DNA from: Ideonella dechloratans
GTDB lineage: Bacteria > Pseudomonadota > Gammaproteobacteria > Burkholderiales > Burkholderiaceae_C
DNA: 64,000 nucleotides
NCBI RefSeq assembly: GCF_021049305.1
Contig: NZ_CP088081.1
Location: 620,001-684,000, forward strand
Reading direction: 5' to 3'
Below, piece by piece: positions 25,868-35,508 of this stretch. Both the position numbers and the translations under genes were made by a program. Each line of letters begins with the position of its first letter. Positions within the stretch are counted from its first letter, which is position 1. The notes beneath the pieces are model-generated. The model was not told the DNA's origin. It saw only the letters and a list, made by a program, of their open reading frames with translations, and did no database searches.

Positions 25868-26551
25868 ATGAATTTCCAACTGGACGAGCTTTTCGAGAAG
25901 AACCGCCAATGGGCCGCCGCCACCGAGGCCCGTTCGCCGGGCTTCTTCACCCGGCTGCTCAAGCAGCAGACGCCGCAGTACCTGTGGATCGGCTGCGCGG
26001 ACAGCCGCGTGCCGGCCAATGAGCTGGTCGGGCTGTTGCCGGGCGAGCTGTTTGTTCACCGCAACGTGGCCAATGTGGTGGCCCAGTCCGACCTGAATGC
26101 CATGTCGGTCATCCAGTTCGCGGTGGATGCCCTCAAGGTCCAGCACATCATGGTGGTGGGCCATTCCAACTGCGGTGGCGTGCGCGCGGCCGTCTACAAC
26201 CTGCGTGTGGGGCTGGTGGACAACTGGCTCAGCCATGTGCGCGATGTGCGCGACCGTCATCAGCCCTTCCTGGCCCAGTTGCCGATGGAGCGCCAGGTCG
26301 AGGCCCTGTGCGAACTCAATGTGCTGGAACAGGTGCGTCATGTCTGCGACACCACCTTCGTCCAGGATGCCTGGACCCGCGGCCAGCCGGTGGTGATCCA
26401 TGGCTGGGTGTACGGTCTGCACAATGGGATCATCAACGACCTCAACATCACCGCCACCTGCGCATCGGAGGTGATGCCCGCCTACGAGAAGGCGCTGGCC
26501 GCAGTGAAGTCGCGCTACCTGGCCGAGCTGGGCGCCGGTGCGGCGCACTGA
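25868..26551 (+). CDS. Beta-class carbonic anhydrase
   Basis: Interconverts CO2 and bicarbonate in the cytoplasm. 227 residues, E. coli Can-like in length. Zinc ligands C43 (CADSRVP, with the D45/R47 dyad), H99 and C102 (GHSNCGG) are all present. It lies 81 bases after the MerR regulator and 27 bases before aceK, so it may be cotranscribed with aceK. Bicarbonate supply for acyl-CoA carboxylases would suit the neighbourhood, but that is inference. Confidence 0.96.
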   Translation: MNFQLDELFEKNRQWAAATEARSPGFFTRLLKQQTPQYLWIGCADSRVPANELVGLLPGELFVHRNVANVVAQSDLNAMSVIQFAVDALKVQHIMVVGHSNCGGVRAAVYNLRVGLVDNWLSHVRDVRDRHQPFLAQLPMERQVEALCELNVLEQVRHVCDTTFVQDAWTRGQPVVIHGWVYGLHNGIINDLNITATCASEVMPAYEKALAAVKSRYLAELGAGAAH

Positions 26552-26578
26552 GCCGTTCGTCCTGGAAAGACCGAGACC

Positions 26579-28381
26579 GTGCCGACGTTCCCGACCCAGC
26601 TGAATGATCAGCAGGCCTTCGAGATGGCCAGGGCCCTGCTGGAGGGCTTCAACAAGCACTACAGGCTGTTCCGGGAGAGCAGCGCGCAGGCGCAGCAACG
26701 TTTCGAGCAAGCCGACTGGCTGGGGCAGCAGAAGGCCCAGCGCGACCGCATCGTCTTCTACGATCTGCGGGTGGGCGAGGCTGTGGAACAGCTGCAGCGG
26801 GACTTCGGCGCCGGAAGCCTGTCGATGGAGGTCTGGCACCAGGCCAAGCTGCACTACATCGGCCTGCTGATCGAGCACCATCAGCCCGAGCTGGCGGAGA
26901 CCTTCTTCAATTCGGTCACCACCCACATCCTGCACCGCAGCTACTTCCACAACGACTTCATCTTCGTGCGGCCGGCGGTCTCGACCGAGTACATCGAGAA
27001 CGACGAACCTGCCGCCACGCCGACCTACCGGGTCTATTACCCGACGCCCGAGTCCCTGCACGACGCCTTCCTGCGCATCGTCCACAACTTCCAGCTGCAG
27101 CGCCCCTTCGAGGACCTGGACCGGGACGTGGCCGACGTGGTGGCCGACCTGCGGGCCGAGCTGGGCGACTTCCGCCCCCGGGCCAACTTCCAGATCCAGG
27201 TGCTGAGCTCCCTGTTCTTCCGCAACAAGGGGGCCTACGTCATCGGCAAGGTGGTCAACGGCTACCGCGAGTTGCCCTTCTCGCTGCCCATCCTCTACAA
27301 CGAGGCGGGTGATGCGCTGGTCATCGACACCGCGCTGATCGGCGAGGACGACCTGCAGATGCTGTTCAGCTTCGCGCGGGCCTATTTCATGGTGGACATG
27401 GAGATCCCCAGCGCCTATGTCCAGTTCCTGCGCTCGATGATGCCGCGCAAGCCGCGCTGGGAACTCTACAACGCCCTGGGTCTGCACAAGCAGGGCAAGA
27501 ACATCTTCTACCGCGATTTCCTCTACCACCTGCGCCATTCCAGCGACCACTTCCGCATCGCCCCCGGCATCAAGGGCATGGTGATGCTGGTGTTCGACCT
27601 GCCCAGCTTCCCCTTCGTCTTCAAGCTGATCAAGGACTACTACCCGCCGCAGAAGGACACCACGCGCGAGCAGATCAAGGGCAAGTACCTGCTGGTCAAG
27701 CAGCACGATCGGGTGGGCCGCATGGCCGACACGCTGGAGTTCTCCGACGTCGCCTTCCCGCTCGAGCGCTTCGAGGACGAACTGGTGGAGGAGATCCGCC
27801 GCTTCGCGCCCAGCCAGCTGGAGATCTCCGACCGCGACGGCGACGGCCGCGTGGAGCTGATCCTCAAGCACGTCTACATCGAGCGCCGCATGGTGCCGCT
27901 CAACCTCTACCTGCAGGAGGCCACGCCCACCCAGCTGGAAGAGGCGGTGGTCGAGTACGGCAATGCGATCAAGGACCTGGTGGCCGCCAATATCTTCCCC
28001 GGTGACATGCTGTGGAAGAACTTCGGCGTGACCCGCCAGGGCAAGGTCGTGTTCTACGACTACGACGAGATCGAATACATCACCGACTGCAACTTCCGCC
28101 GCGTGCCACCGCCGCGCACCGAGGAAGACGAGATGTCAGGCGAGATCTGGTACTCGGTGGGGCCCAAGGATGTCTTCCCGGAGACCTTCGGTCCTTTCCT
28201 GCTGGGCAACCAGGCGGTGCGCGAGGTCTTCATGGCGCATCATGCCGATCTGCTCGATGCCGCGTTCTGGCAGGGCCACCAGGCCCGTATCAAGGCGGGC
28301 GATGTGCAGGACGTATTCCCTTATGACCCAGGCCGGCGCTTTGCCGTGAGGCGCCGCCTGGCCGCCATTGGCGGACACTGA
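26579..28381 (+). CDS. aceK: Isocitrate dehydrogenase kinase/phosphatase
   Basis: Bifunctional enzyme that phosphorylates and dephosphorylates isocitrate dehydrogenase, opening the glyoxylate bypass on acetate or fatty acids. 600 residues (E. coli 578). The N-terminal regulatory domain is followed by the kinase-like domain with the ATP loop [12 protein letters not shown] near residue 325 and the acidic catalytic region [15 protein letters not shown] and YDYDEIEYI near 480–500. GTG start, preceded by GGAAAG. The glyoxylate enzymes AceA/AceB are not in the window; the thiolase downstream suits acetyl-CoA metabolism. Confidence 0.97.
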   Translation: MPTFPTQLNDQQAFEMARALLEGFNKHYRLFRESSAQAQQRFEQADWLGQQKAQRDRIVFYDLRVGEAVEQLQRDFGAGSLSMEVWHQAKLHYIGLLIEHHQPELAETFFNSVTTHILHRSYFHNDFIFVRPAVSTEYIENDEPAATPTYRVYYPTPESLHDAFLRIVHNFQLQRPFEDLDRDVADVVADLRAELGDFRPRANFQIQVLSSLFFRNKGAYVIGKVVNGYRELPFSLPILYNEAGDALVIDTALIGEDDLQMLFSFARAYFMVDMEIPSAYVQFLRSMMPRKPRWELYNALGLHKQGKNIFYRDFLYHLRHSSDHFRIAPGIKGMVMLVFDLPSFPFVFKLIKDYYPPQKDTTREQIKGKYLLVKQHDRVGRMADTLEFSDVAFPLERFEDELVEEIRRFAPSQLEISDRDGDGRVELILKHVYIERRMVPLNLYLQEATPTQLEEAVVEYGNAIKDLVAANIFPGDMLWKNFGVTRQGKVVFYDYDEIEYITDCNFRRVPPPRTEEDEMSGEIWYSVGPKDVFPETFGPFLLGNQAVREVFMAHHADLLDAAFWQGHQARIKAGDVQDVFPYDPGRRFAVRRRLAAIGGH

Positions 28382-28406
28382 TTCACGGCAACCCTAGGAG
28401 ACTCAA

Positions 28407-29585
28407 ATGGCCGAATCCATCGTCATCGCAAGCGCTGTCCGCACCCCCATCGGCGCCTTGCTCGGAGACTTTTCTTCCCTTGCCGCCTGGGAACTGGGCG
28501 CGGTGGCGATCAAGGCTGCCGTCGAGCGCGCCGGTGTGCCGGGCGACGCCGTGGACGAGGTGCTGATGGGCAACTGCCTGATGGCCGGCCAGGGCCAGGC
28601 CCCGGCCCGCCAGGCCATGCGCAAGGCCGGCCTGCCCGACAGCACCGGCGCCGTCACCCTCAGCAAGATGTGCGGCTCGGGCATGCGCGCCATGATGTTC
28701 GCCCACGACATGCTGGCCGCCGGCTCGGCCAACGTGATGGTGGCCGGTGGCATGGAAAGCATGACCAACGCCCCGCACCTGATGTTCGCGCGCAAGGGCG
28801 TCAAGTACGGCGCCACCACCATGTACGACCACATGGCCATGGACGGCCTGGAAGACGCCTACCAGCGCGGCAAGGCCATGGGCGTGTTCGCCGAGCAGTG
28901 CGTGGGCAAGTACGACTTCAGCCGCGAGGCCATGGACCAGTTCGCGATCACCTCGCTGGCCCGCGCCAAGGAAGCCAACGAGAACGGCAGCTTCGACTGG
29001 GAAATCGCCCCGGTGAGCCTGCCGGGCAAGGCCGGCGACACGGTGTTTGCCAAGGACGAGTCGCCCTACAAGGCCAAGCCCGAGAAGATCCCCAGCCTGA
29101 AGCCCGCCTTCCTGAAGGAAGGCCGCATCACCGCCGCCACCTCGTCGAGCATCTCCGACGGTGCCGCCGCGCTGGTGATGGTGCGTGAATCCACCGCCGC
29201 CCAGATGGGCCTGACCCCGCTGGCGCGCATCACCGCCCACGCGGTGCATGCCCAGGCGCCGGAATGGTTCACCATCGCCCCGGTGGGCGCCATCCAGAAG
29301 GTGCTGACCAAGTCCGGCTGGACGGCCGACCAGGTCGACCTGTGGGAAGTGAACGAGGCCTTCGCCGCCGTGACCATGGCCGCGATGACCGAGTACAAGC
29401 TGCCGCACGAGATCGTCAACGTGCACGGCGGCGCCTGCGCCCTGGGTCACCCGATCGGTGCCTCCGGCGCCCGCATCGTCGTGACCCTGCTGGGTGCGCT
29501 GCGCAAGCAGGGCAAGAAGCGCGGCGTCGCGGCGCTGTGCATCGGCGGCGGCGAAGCCACCGCCCTGGGCCTGGAACTGCTCTGA
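28407..29585 (+). CDS. Acetyl-CoA acetyltransferase (thiolase)
   Basis: 392 residues, degradative/biosynthetic thiolase family; condenses or cleaves acetoacetyl-CoA. The acyl-accepting Cys is C89 (KMCGSGMRA), the NEAFAAV and GGACALGHPIGASG motifs hold the catalytic Asn/His, and the second Cys is in ALCIGGGEA. An excellent ribosome site (AGGAG) precedes the ATG. It starts 25 bases after aceK and is followed within five bases by the LysE gene. Chain-length specificity cannot be read with certainty; a short-chain enzyme is most likely. Confidence 0.96.
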   Translation: MAESIVIASAVRTPIGALLGDFSSLAAWELGAVAIKAAVERAGVPGDAVDEVLMGNCLMAGQGQAPARQAMRKAGLPDSTGAVTLSKMCGSGMRAMMFAHDMLAAGSANVMVAGGMESMTNAPHLMFARKGVKYGATTMYDHMAMDGLEDAYQRGKAMGVFAEQCVGKYDFSREAMDQFAITSLARAKEANENGSFDWEIAPVSLPGKAGDTVFAKDESPYKAKPEKIPSLKPAFLKEGRITAATSSSISDGAAALVMVRESTAAQMGLTPLARITAHAVHAQAPEWFTIAPVGAIQKVLTKSGWTADQVDLWEVNEAFAAVTMAAMTEYKLPHEIVNVHGGACALGHPIGASGARIVVTLLGALRKQGKKRGVAALCIGGGEATALGLELL

Positions 29586-29589
29586 GCCC

Positions 29590-30248
29590 ATGCCGACCGT
29601 GGGTGAACTGGGTTTGCACCAGCCGGCCTTGTTCGCGCTGGCCGTGTTGGTGCTCAACGCCACGCCCGGGGTCGACCTGCTCTACACGGTGAGCCGCACC
29701 CTGGCGGGCGGCTGGCGCCAGGGGCTGGCGGCGGCGCTGGGCGTCGGCGCCGGCTGCGTGGTGCACGCGCTGCTGGCGGCCTTCGGCCTGGCCGCCCTGC
29801 TGGCCGTGTCCGCCTGGGCCTTCACCGTGCTCAAGTGGGCCGGTGCGGCCTACCTGGTCTGGCTGGGCCTGGGCATGCTGCGACAGGCTGCGTGGTCGGC
29901 TCCCGCGGCGGCGGCCACCGAAGCGCCGGTGGTCGCGCGCACCGGCATGCAGGTCTTCCGCCAGGGCCTCTTCACCAACGTGCTCAACCCCAAGGTGGCC
30001 CTGTTCTTCCTGGCCTTCCTGCCGCAGTTCATCACCCCGCAGGCCCCGCACAAGACCTTGAGTTTCCTGCTGCTGGGCGCCTGGTTCGTGCTGCAGGGCA
30101 CGCTGTTCCTGGCCGCGGTGGTGTGGCTGACGCAGCGTCTGCACCGCGCGGTGGGCAGCTCGGCCCGGCTGGGCCGCTGGCTGAACGCCGCGGGTGGCCT
30201 GCTGTTCCTGGGCCTGGCCCTGCGCCTGTCGCGGGCGGAGGTGCACGC

Positions 30249-30252
<4 letters not shown>
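29590..30252 (+). CDS. LysE/RhtB-family amino-acid exporter
   Basis: 220 residues with six hydrophobic helices. The family signature ATPGVDLLYTVSRTLAGG lies near residue 24 and FRQGLFTNVLNPKVALFFLAF near 125. These inner-membrane proteins export amino acids or derivatives by proton antiport. The substrate is unknown. The ATG lies four bases after the thiolase stop; its own stop overlaps the GTG start of the SDR gene by four bases. Confidence 0.92.
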
Positions 30253-30920
<668 letters not shown>

Positions 30921-30925
30921 TCCGT

Positions 30926-30940
30926 CGTTCCCAGAACGAT
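30926..30940. promoter_or_regulatory. Inverted repeat before the acyl-CoA dehydrogenase
   Basis: TCGTTC–cca–GAACGA, a perfect 6-bp inverted repeat in the 37-base gap between the SDR and acyl-CoA dehydrogenase genes. It could be an operator half-site pair or a small mRNA hairpin; too short for more. Confidence 0.25.
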
Positions 30941-30957
30941 TCCCGGAGACAAGAGAC

Positions 30958-32088
30958 ATGTTGCTCGACGACGACCACCGCGCCGTGCAGGACGCGGTGC
31001 GGGCCTATGTGCAGGACCGTATCGCGCCCCAGGCCGCGCGCTGGGACAAGGAACACCACTTCCCCGCGGCGGAGCTCAAGGGCCTCGCCGAACTGGGCTG
31101 CTACGGCGTGGCCGTGCCGCCCGAGTACGACGGCGCCGGCCTGGATTACCTGGCCCTGTCGCTGATCCTGGAGGAAATTGCCGCCGGTGATGGCGGCACC
31201 TCCACCGTGGTCAGCGTCAACAACTGCCCGGTCTGCTCCATCCTGATGGCCTTCGGCAACGAGGACCAGAAGCAGCGCTTTCTCAAGCCCCTGGCGCGCG
31301 GCGACATGCTGGGCGCCTTCTGCCTGACCGAGCCGCATGTGGGCTCCGAGGCCGGCGGGCTGAAGACCACCGCGGTGCGGGACGGCGACCACTACGTGCT
31401 CAACGGCGTCAAGCAGTTCATCACCAGCGGGAAGAACGGGCAGGTCGCCATCGTGATGGCCGTGACCGACAAGGCCGCGGGCAAGAAGGGCATCAGCGCC
31501 TTCCTGGTGCCCACCGACACGCCGGGATACATCGTCGCGCGGCTGGAGGACAAGATGGGCCAGCACAGCTCGGACACCGCGCAGATCCTGTTTGAAAACT
31601 GCCGTGTGCCGGTGGCCAACCGGCTGGGCGAGGAAGGGCAGGGGCTGAAGATCGCCCTGTCGGGCCTGGAGGGCGGGCGCATCGGCATCGCCAGCCAGTG
31701 CATTGGCATGGCCCGTGCGGCCTTCGAGGCGGCGCTCAAGTACAGCAAGGAACGGATCGCCTTCGGCGTGCCCATCTTCGAGCACCAGGCCCTGCAGCAC
31801 AAGCTGGCCGACATGGCCACCCAGATCGAGGCCGCGCGCCAGCTCATCTGGCATGCGGCCAGCCTGAAGGACGCCGGCCGACCCTGCCTGAAGGAGGCGG
31901 CCATGGCCAAACTCTTTGCCAGCGAGATGGCCGAGCGTGTCTGCTCCGCGGCCATCCAGGTGCATGGCGGCTACGGCTACGTCACCGACTTCCCGGTGGA
32001 GCGGCTCTACCGCGACGTGCGGGTCTGCCAGATCTACGAAGGCACCTCGGAAGTGCAGAAGATCCTGATCGGAAGGGCGCTGGTCTGA
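30958..32088 (+). CDS. Acyl-CoA dehydrogenase
   Basis: FAD flavoenzyme, 376 residues, introducing a 2,3-double bond into acyl-CoA. Signatures are [18 protein letters not shown] (residues ~119–136), KQFITSG, and the C-terminal [24 protein letters not shown] and IYEGTSEVQ, where the Glu of YEGT is the likely catalytic base of short/branched-chain enzymes. A good ribosome site (GGAGAC) precedes the ATG. Substrate range is unresolved; the nearby LiuR-like regulator makes a branched- or short-chain acyl-CoA plausible. Confidence 0.95.
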   Translation: MLLDDDHRAVQDAVRAYVQDRIAPQAARWDKEHHFPAAELKGLAELGCYGVAVPPEYDGAGLDYLALSLILEEIAAGDGGTSTVVSVNNCPVCSILMAFGNEDQKQRFLKPLARGDMLGAFCLTEPHVGSEAGGLKTTAVRDGDHYVLNGVKQFITSGKNGQVAIVMAVTDKAAGKKGISAFLVPTDTPGYIVARLEDKMGQHSSDTAQILFENCRVPVANRLGEEGQGLKIALSGLEGGRIGIASQCIGMARAAFEAALKYSKERIAFGVPIFEHQALQHKLADMATQIEAARQLIWHAASLKDAGRPCLKEAAMAKLFASEMAERVCSAAIQVHGGYGYVTDFPVERLYRDVRVCQIYEGTSEVQKILIGRALV

Positions 32089-32108
32089 ACCGTGATCGTG
32101 TGGGGCGG

Positions 32109-32675
32109 GTGCGCCCCGTGACCGGCCAGACCCTGCGCTGGCTGCGCGCCGAAGGCTCGCTGACCATGCACCTGCGCCGAGCCCGCGCGCCGCTGACGGT
32201 GCAGGTGCTGGGGCAGGCGCGCGAGCCGGCCCGGGCCGAGGACGCCCGGCCGCTGGGCCTGCGCCCGGGCACCGCGGTGCTGGGTCGCACGGTGCTGCTG
32301 GTGGGCGACGGCCGGCCGATGGTGCTGGCCCATTCGGTGGTGCGGGCCGCGGTGGCCCGCGGGCCCTGGCGGGCGCTGGGCGGCCTGGGCAGCCGCCCGC
32401 TGGCCGAGCTGCTGTTCACCCGCGCCGATGTGGACCGCTCGCCGCTGTGGCAGGCCTGGCTGCCGCCGGCGCATCCGCTGGCGCGCTGGGTGGCACGCAC
32501 CTGGCAGCAGGCCACCGGTCAGCCCTTCCCCGGACGGGGCGTGTGGCGGCGCTGGTCCTGCTTCGAACGCCAGGGCCAGTCGCTGCTGGTCAATGAATTC
32601 TTCGTGCCCGGCGAGGTGGCGGCCTGGCCGACGCGGGCCCGTCAGCGCGCGGGCAGGTACAGGCGGTCGGAGTAG
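32109..32675 (+). CDS. ubiC: Chorismate--pyruvate lyase
   Basis: Makes 4-hydroxybenzoate from chorismate, the first committed step of ubiquinone synthesis. 188 residues; motifs WLRAEGSLTMHLR near 11, an Arg for the product carboxylate (LGRTVLL, PMVLAHSVV), LGSRPLAELLF near 98 and a final acidic FVPGEV segment. Several in-frame GTG codons (32100, 32109, 32118) can serve as start; the middle one is used. The frame stays open into the acyl-CoA dehydrogenase gene but that part is a shadow. The 3' end overlaps the convergent membrane protein gene by 34 bases. Confidence 0.85.
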   Translation: MRPVTGQTLRWLRAEGSLTMHLRRARAPLTVQVLGQAREPARAEDARPLGLRPGTAVLGRTVLLVGDGRPMVLAHSVVRAAVARGPWRALGGLGSRPLAELLFTRADVDRSPLWQAWLPPAHPLARWVARTWQQATGQPFPGRGVWRRWSCFERQGQSLLVNEFFVPGEVAAWPTRARQRAGRYRRSE

Positions 32676-33259
32676 GTGGCCAACCACTGCGGGCGGAAGG
32701 CCACGAAGATGGCCACCAGCATGCCGGTCAGGAAGGCATCGCCCCAGGCCGCCAGCCAGCGGCCGATCAGGATGTCGCCCGCCTCGCTGCCGCTGGGCAC
32801 GCCCTGCACCCACAGGGCCATGGCACCGGAAAGCCACATCGCCAGCACCGAGGCGAAGAAGCCCCGGCCCAGGATGTAGACGAAGAGGTGGTGGGGCAGC
32901 CAGCGCCGCACCGCCAGGCCCAGGCCGAAGGCCAGGCTGGCCGGCACGATGCCCAGCCAGACCAGGCGCGACAGGCCCACGGCCCAGTCCAGGTTGCCCA
33001 GCACGGTCGTCAGCAGCGCCACCGGCAGCAGCGAGAGCATGGCCAGCGGCCAGCCCGCCATCAGGGCCAGCAGGCAGGCGCCGGACAGCGGCTGCAGCAG
33101 CGGCACATGGGACACCTGGTCCGCGCCCCACAGCAGGGGCATGACCGCGCACCAGCCCAGCCAGGGCCAGGGCGGGCCGCTGAGCGGCAGCGCGCGCCAG
33201 GGTCGCAGCAGCAAGGCCAATGCCATCACCCCCACGACCATGACCGCTTCAAGTGCCAT
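32642..33259 (-). CDS. CbiM/COG3235-like ECF permease family membrane protein
   Basis: 205 residues with six or seven hydrophobic helices and short loops. The segment DAFLTGMLVAIFVAFRP near the C-terminus and the final SDRLYLPAR are typical of COG3235, distantly related to the S components (CbiM/NikM) of energy-coupling-factor metal transporters. No ATPase or CbiQ gene is nearby, so if a transporter it would work with remote partners or alone. The internal ATG is preferred because AGGAT precedes it; an upstream start would add 16 residues. Confidence 0.75.
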   Translation of the reverse strand: MALEAVMVVGVMALALLLRPWRALPLSGPPWPWLGWCAVMPLLWGADQVSHVPLLQPLSGACLLALMAGWPLAMLSLLPVALLTTVLGNLDWAVGLSRLVWLGIVPASLAFGLGLAVRRWLPHHLFVYILGRGFFASVLAMWLSGAMALWVQGVPSGSEAGDILIGRWLAAWGDAFLTGMLVAIFVAFRPQWLATYSDRLYLPAR

Positions 33260-33372
33260 GACCGGCATCCTAGCCCCGGCGCGTGCCCACCGCGTGACCG
33301 CGGTCAATCCGGGCGGACCCCTCCCGCAGCCCGGGGAGGGCAGGGCGCGCCGCTTTGGCGTATCTTCGAGAG

Positions 33373-33990
33373 ATGAACACCGAGAGCCGTACCCCGATCG
33401 ACTTCTACTTCGACTTCTCGTCGCCGTACTCGTACATCGCCAACGAGTGGATCGATGCGCTGGCCGCGCGCCACGGCCGCGTCGTGCGGCGCCGGGCCAT
33501 CCTGCTGGGCGTGACCTTCCAGGCCGCCGAGTTGAAGAGCCCGGTGTCCTACCCGATCAAGCGGGACTATGCGCTGCGCGACTTCGCCCGCTCGGCCCGT
33601 TTCGAGGGGCTGCCCTACCTGATGCCCTCGACCTTCCCCATTCCCACCCAGAACGCCGCCCGGGTGTTCTGGTGGCTGCAGGAGACCCAGGGGGCCGAGG
33701 CTGCGGCGGCCTGGACCCGCAGTGCCTTCCGGGCCTTCTTCACCCGCGACATCGTGCTGAGCGATCCCGCCGCGCTCAGGGCCCTGCTGGCCGAATCGGG
33801 CGTGGACGCCGAGGCCGCCGAGGCGGCCTGGAGCGACCCGGTCTGGAAGGACCGGCTGAAGCAGGCCAACGAGCAGGCGATTGCGGCCGGGGTCTTCGGG
33901 GCGCCCTTCTTCGTGATCGACGGTGAGCCCTTCTGGGGCAACGACCGCAAGCTGCAGATGGAGCGCTGGCTCGGCCAGGGGCCGTACTGA
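33373..33990 (+). CDS. 2-hydroxychromene-2-carboxylate isomerase/DsbA-like protein
   Basis: 205 residues with a thioredoxin fold and helical insertion. The N-terminal DFYFDFSSPYSYIANEW holds the Ser that binds glutathione in HCCA isomerases (in place of the DsbA CxxC), and the C-terminal GVFGAPFFVIDGEPFWGNDRL-type segment is diagnostic. The reaction in naphthalene pathways is glutathione-dependent isomerisation, but no aromatic-degradation genes are nearby, so the real substrate is unknown. A shorter, diverged relative is encoded at 34858. Confidence 0.93.
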   Translation: MNTESRTPIDFYFDFSSPYSYIANEWIDALAARHGRVVRRRAILLGVTFQAAELKSPVSYPIKRDYALRDFARSARFEGLPYLMPSTFPIPTQNAARVFWWLQETQGAEAAAAWTRSAFRAFFTRDIVLSDPAALRALLAESGVDAEAAEAAWSDPVWKDRLKQANEQAIAAGVFGAPFFVIDGEPFWGNDRKLQMERWLGQGPY

Positions 33991-34091
33991 GGCGGGCGCG
34001 GAGCCCCGCCGGCCGCCGGGGGCAGGGGCGCTGCGAGACAATCCGAGGGTCCTGATCTGCTGCCGCCGCGCCGGGCGCGGCCGACCGAGCC

Positions 34092-34610
34092 ATGTCCACC
34101 ACCGCTCCCCTGGCCGACGAGGCCCCCGATGATGTTCCGCACGAGGGCTATGCCCTGGTGCGCCGGGTGCTGGCCGAACAGGGCCACGGGGCCGCGCCCC
34201 GCTGGCTGACCGTGCCGGCCCGCACCTGCCAGGAGGCCGCCGAGGCCCTGGGCGTGTCCACCGGCCAGATCGCCAAGAGCGTGATCTTCCGCCGCAAGGC
34301 CGACGACGTGGCGGTGCTGGTCGTGGCCTCGGGCGACCTGCGGGTGGACGAGCGCAAGGTGGCCGCCATCGTTGGCCCCATCGGCCGGGCCGACGCCGCC
34401 TTCGTCAAGGCCCGCACCGGCTTCTCCATCGGCGGCGTCTCGCCGGTGGGCCATGCCACGCCGCCGGTCACGCTGCTGGACCGCGAACTCTTCCGCTTCG
34501 ACACCGTGTGGGCCGCCGCCGGCCACCCGCATGGCGTCTTCCCGGCCCGCCCGGACGAACTGCAGCGCCTGACCCAGGCGCCGGTCGTCGATGTGATGCA
34601 GCAGGGATGA
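34092..34610 (+). CDS. YbaK/EbsC-type aminoacyl-tRNA deacylase
   Basis: 172 residues of the Cys-tRNA(Pro) deacylase/ProX-like superfamily, which clears mischarged tRNA. Features: TCQEAAEALGVSTGQIAKSV near 48–67 with the conserved Lys, a central beta-barrel (VLVVASGDLRVDERKV), and GFSIGGVSPVGH near 117–128, the substrate-binding loop. Specific tRNA not deducible. Its stop overlaps the start of the DUF1289 gene by four bases (ATGA). Confidence 0.92.
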   Translation: MSTTAPLADEAPDDVPHEGYALVRRVLAEQGHGAAPRWLTVPARTCQEAAEALGVSTGQIAKSVIFRRKADDVAVLVVASGDLRVDERKVAAIVGPIGRADAAFVKARTGFSIGGVSPVGHATPPVTLLDRELFRFDTVWAAAGHPHGVFPARPDELQRLTQAPVVDVMQQG

Positions 34611-34861
34611 GCATGCGCCCCTGCCCGCCACTGCCCGTGTCCGCGCCAGCGGCGGCTTCCGTTCCATCGCCCTGCATCGGCATCTGCCAGATCGACCCGC
34701 GCACCGGCTGGTGCGCCGGCTGCTGGCGCACGCTGGATGAAATCGCCGGCTGGTCGACGGTCGACGACGCCCGCAAACGGGCCGTCTGGGCCGAGTTGCC
34801 CGGCCGCTGCGTCCAGGCCGGTGGGGACCCCACGCTGTTCCTGCCGGACAGCGCCGCATGA
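34607..34861 (+). CDS. DUF1289 domain small protein
   Basis: 84 residues with the compact Cys motif CIGICQIDPRTGWCAGCWRT (residues 23–42), followed by LDEIAGW. The four cysteines probably bind a metal. Members are often encoded beside unrelated oxidoreductases, and the function is unknown. The gene overlaps the deacylase upstream and the next gene downstream by four bases each, so the three form one translationally coupled unit. Confidence 0.9.
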   Translation: MSMRPCPPLPVSAPAAASVPSPCIGICQIDPRTGWCAGCWRTLDEIAGWSTVDDARKRAVWAELPGRCVQAGGDPTLFLPDSAA

Positions 34862-35313
34862 AGCATCTGGTGCTGCATCTGGATCTGGCCTCGCCCGAGG
34901 CCTGGTCCTGCTTCCGGCGCCTGCCCGAGCTGCTGATGGGACAGCACGTCTGGGTCGAGATCTGTCCTGCCGGTGAGCCGGGCCAGGCCCTGGCACCGCT
35001 GTGGCGCCACGCCCTGGCCTGTGGGGCGCCCGGGGCGCTGCTCAACCGCTGGCTGGCCGAACAGGTGTTGCGCGCCGTCTGGCAGGATGCGCCGGCCACC
35101 GGCCCTGAGCTCCAACCGGCCCTGGCGCGACTGGCTCAGGTGCTGACCCCGTCCCGCGATCCGGACAGCCCCGCGGTGCAGCAGGAATGGGCGGCGCTGT
35201 GCGAGCGCTCGCGCCGGCTGGCGGCGGGGGCCGTGCCGCTGTTGCACCGTCCGGCGGACGGCGCCTGCTGGGTGGGGGAGGCCGCCATTTCCCTGACAGA
35301 TCAGGGTTTGTGA
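34858..35313 (+). CDS. Hypothetical, short diverged DsbA/HCCA-isomerase-like protein
   Basis: 151 residues. The start MKHLVLHLDLASPEAW resembles the thioredoxin-like opening of HCCA isomerases (…FDFSSPYSY), and the end (GAVPLLHRPADGACWVG) resembles their conserved Pro-loop segment, but the middle helical domain is shortened by about 50 residues and the catalytic Ser-Pro-Tyr is SPE. This reading is inference from pattern only. It overlaps the DUF1289 gene by four bases. Function unknown; probably non-catalytic or a reduced scaffold. Confidence 0.7.
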   Translation: MKHLVLHLDLASPEAWSCFRRLPELLMGQHVWVEICPAGEPGQALAPLWRHALACGAPGALLNRWLAEQVLRAVWQDAPATGPELQPALARLAQVLTPSRDPDSPAVQQEWAALCERSRRLAAGAVPLLHRPADGACWVGEAAISLTDQGL

Positions 35314-35508
35314 GGGCCCGGCAGCGCCCTGGGACTTACCCAGGGATAAGGGTCGATTTCCCGCATCGCGCAACGGCCCGTCAGGGTTGCAACGGAGTTT
35401 GTCAGGATCCGTTCAGTTCGCCGTCAGAGAGGGGTCAGAGCCTCCTCGAATAGTCCGCTCCACGCGCCGCCGTTGGGGTGGTGCACGGTGGATTCGAGGA
35501 GACTAAAC

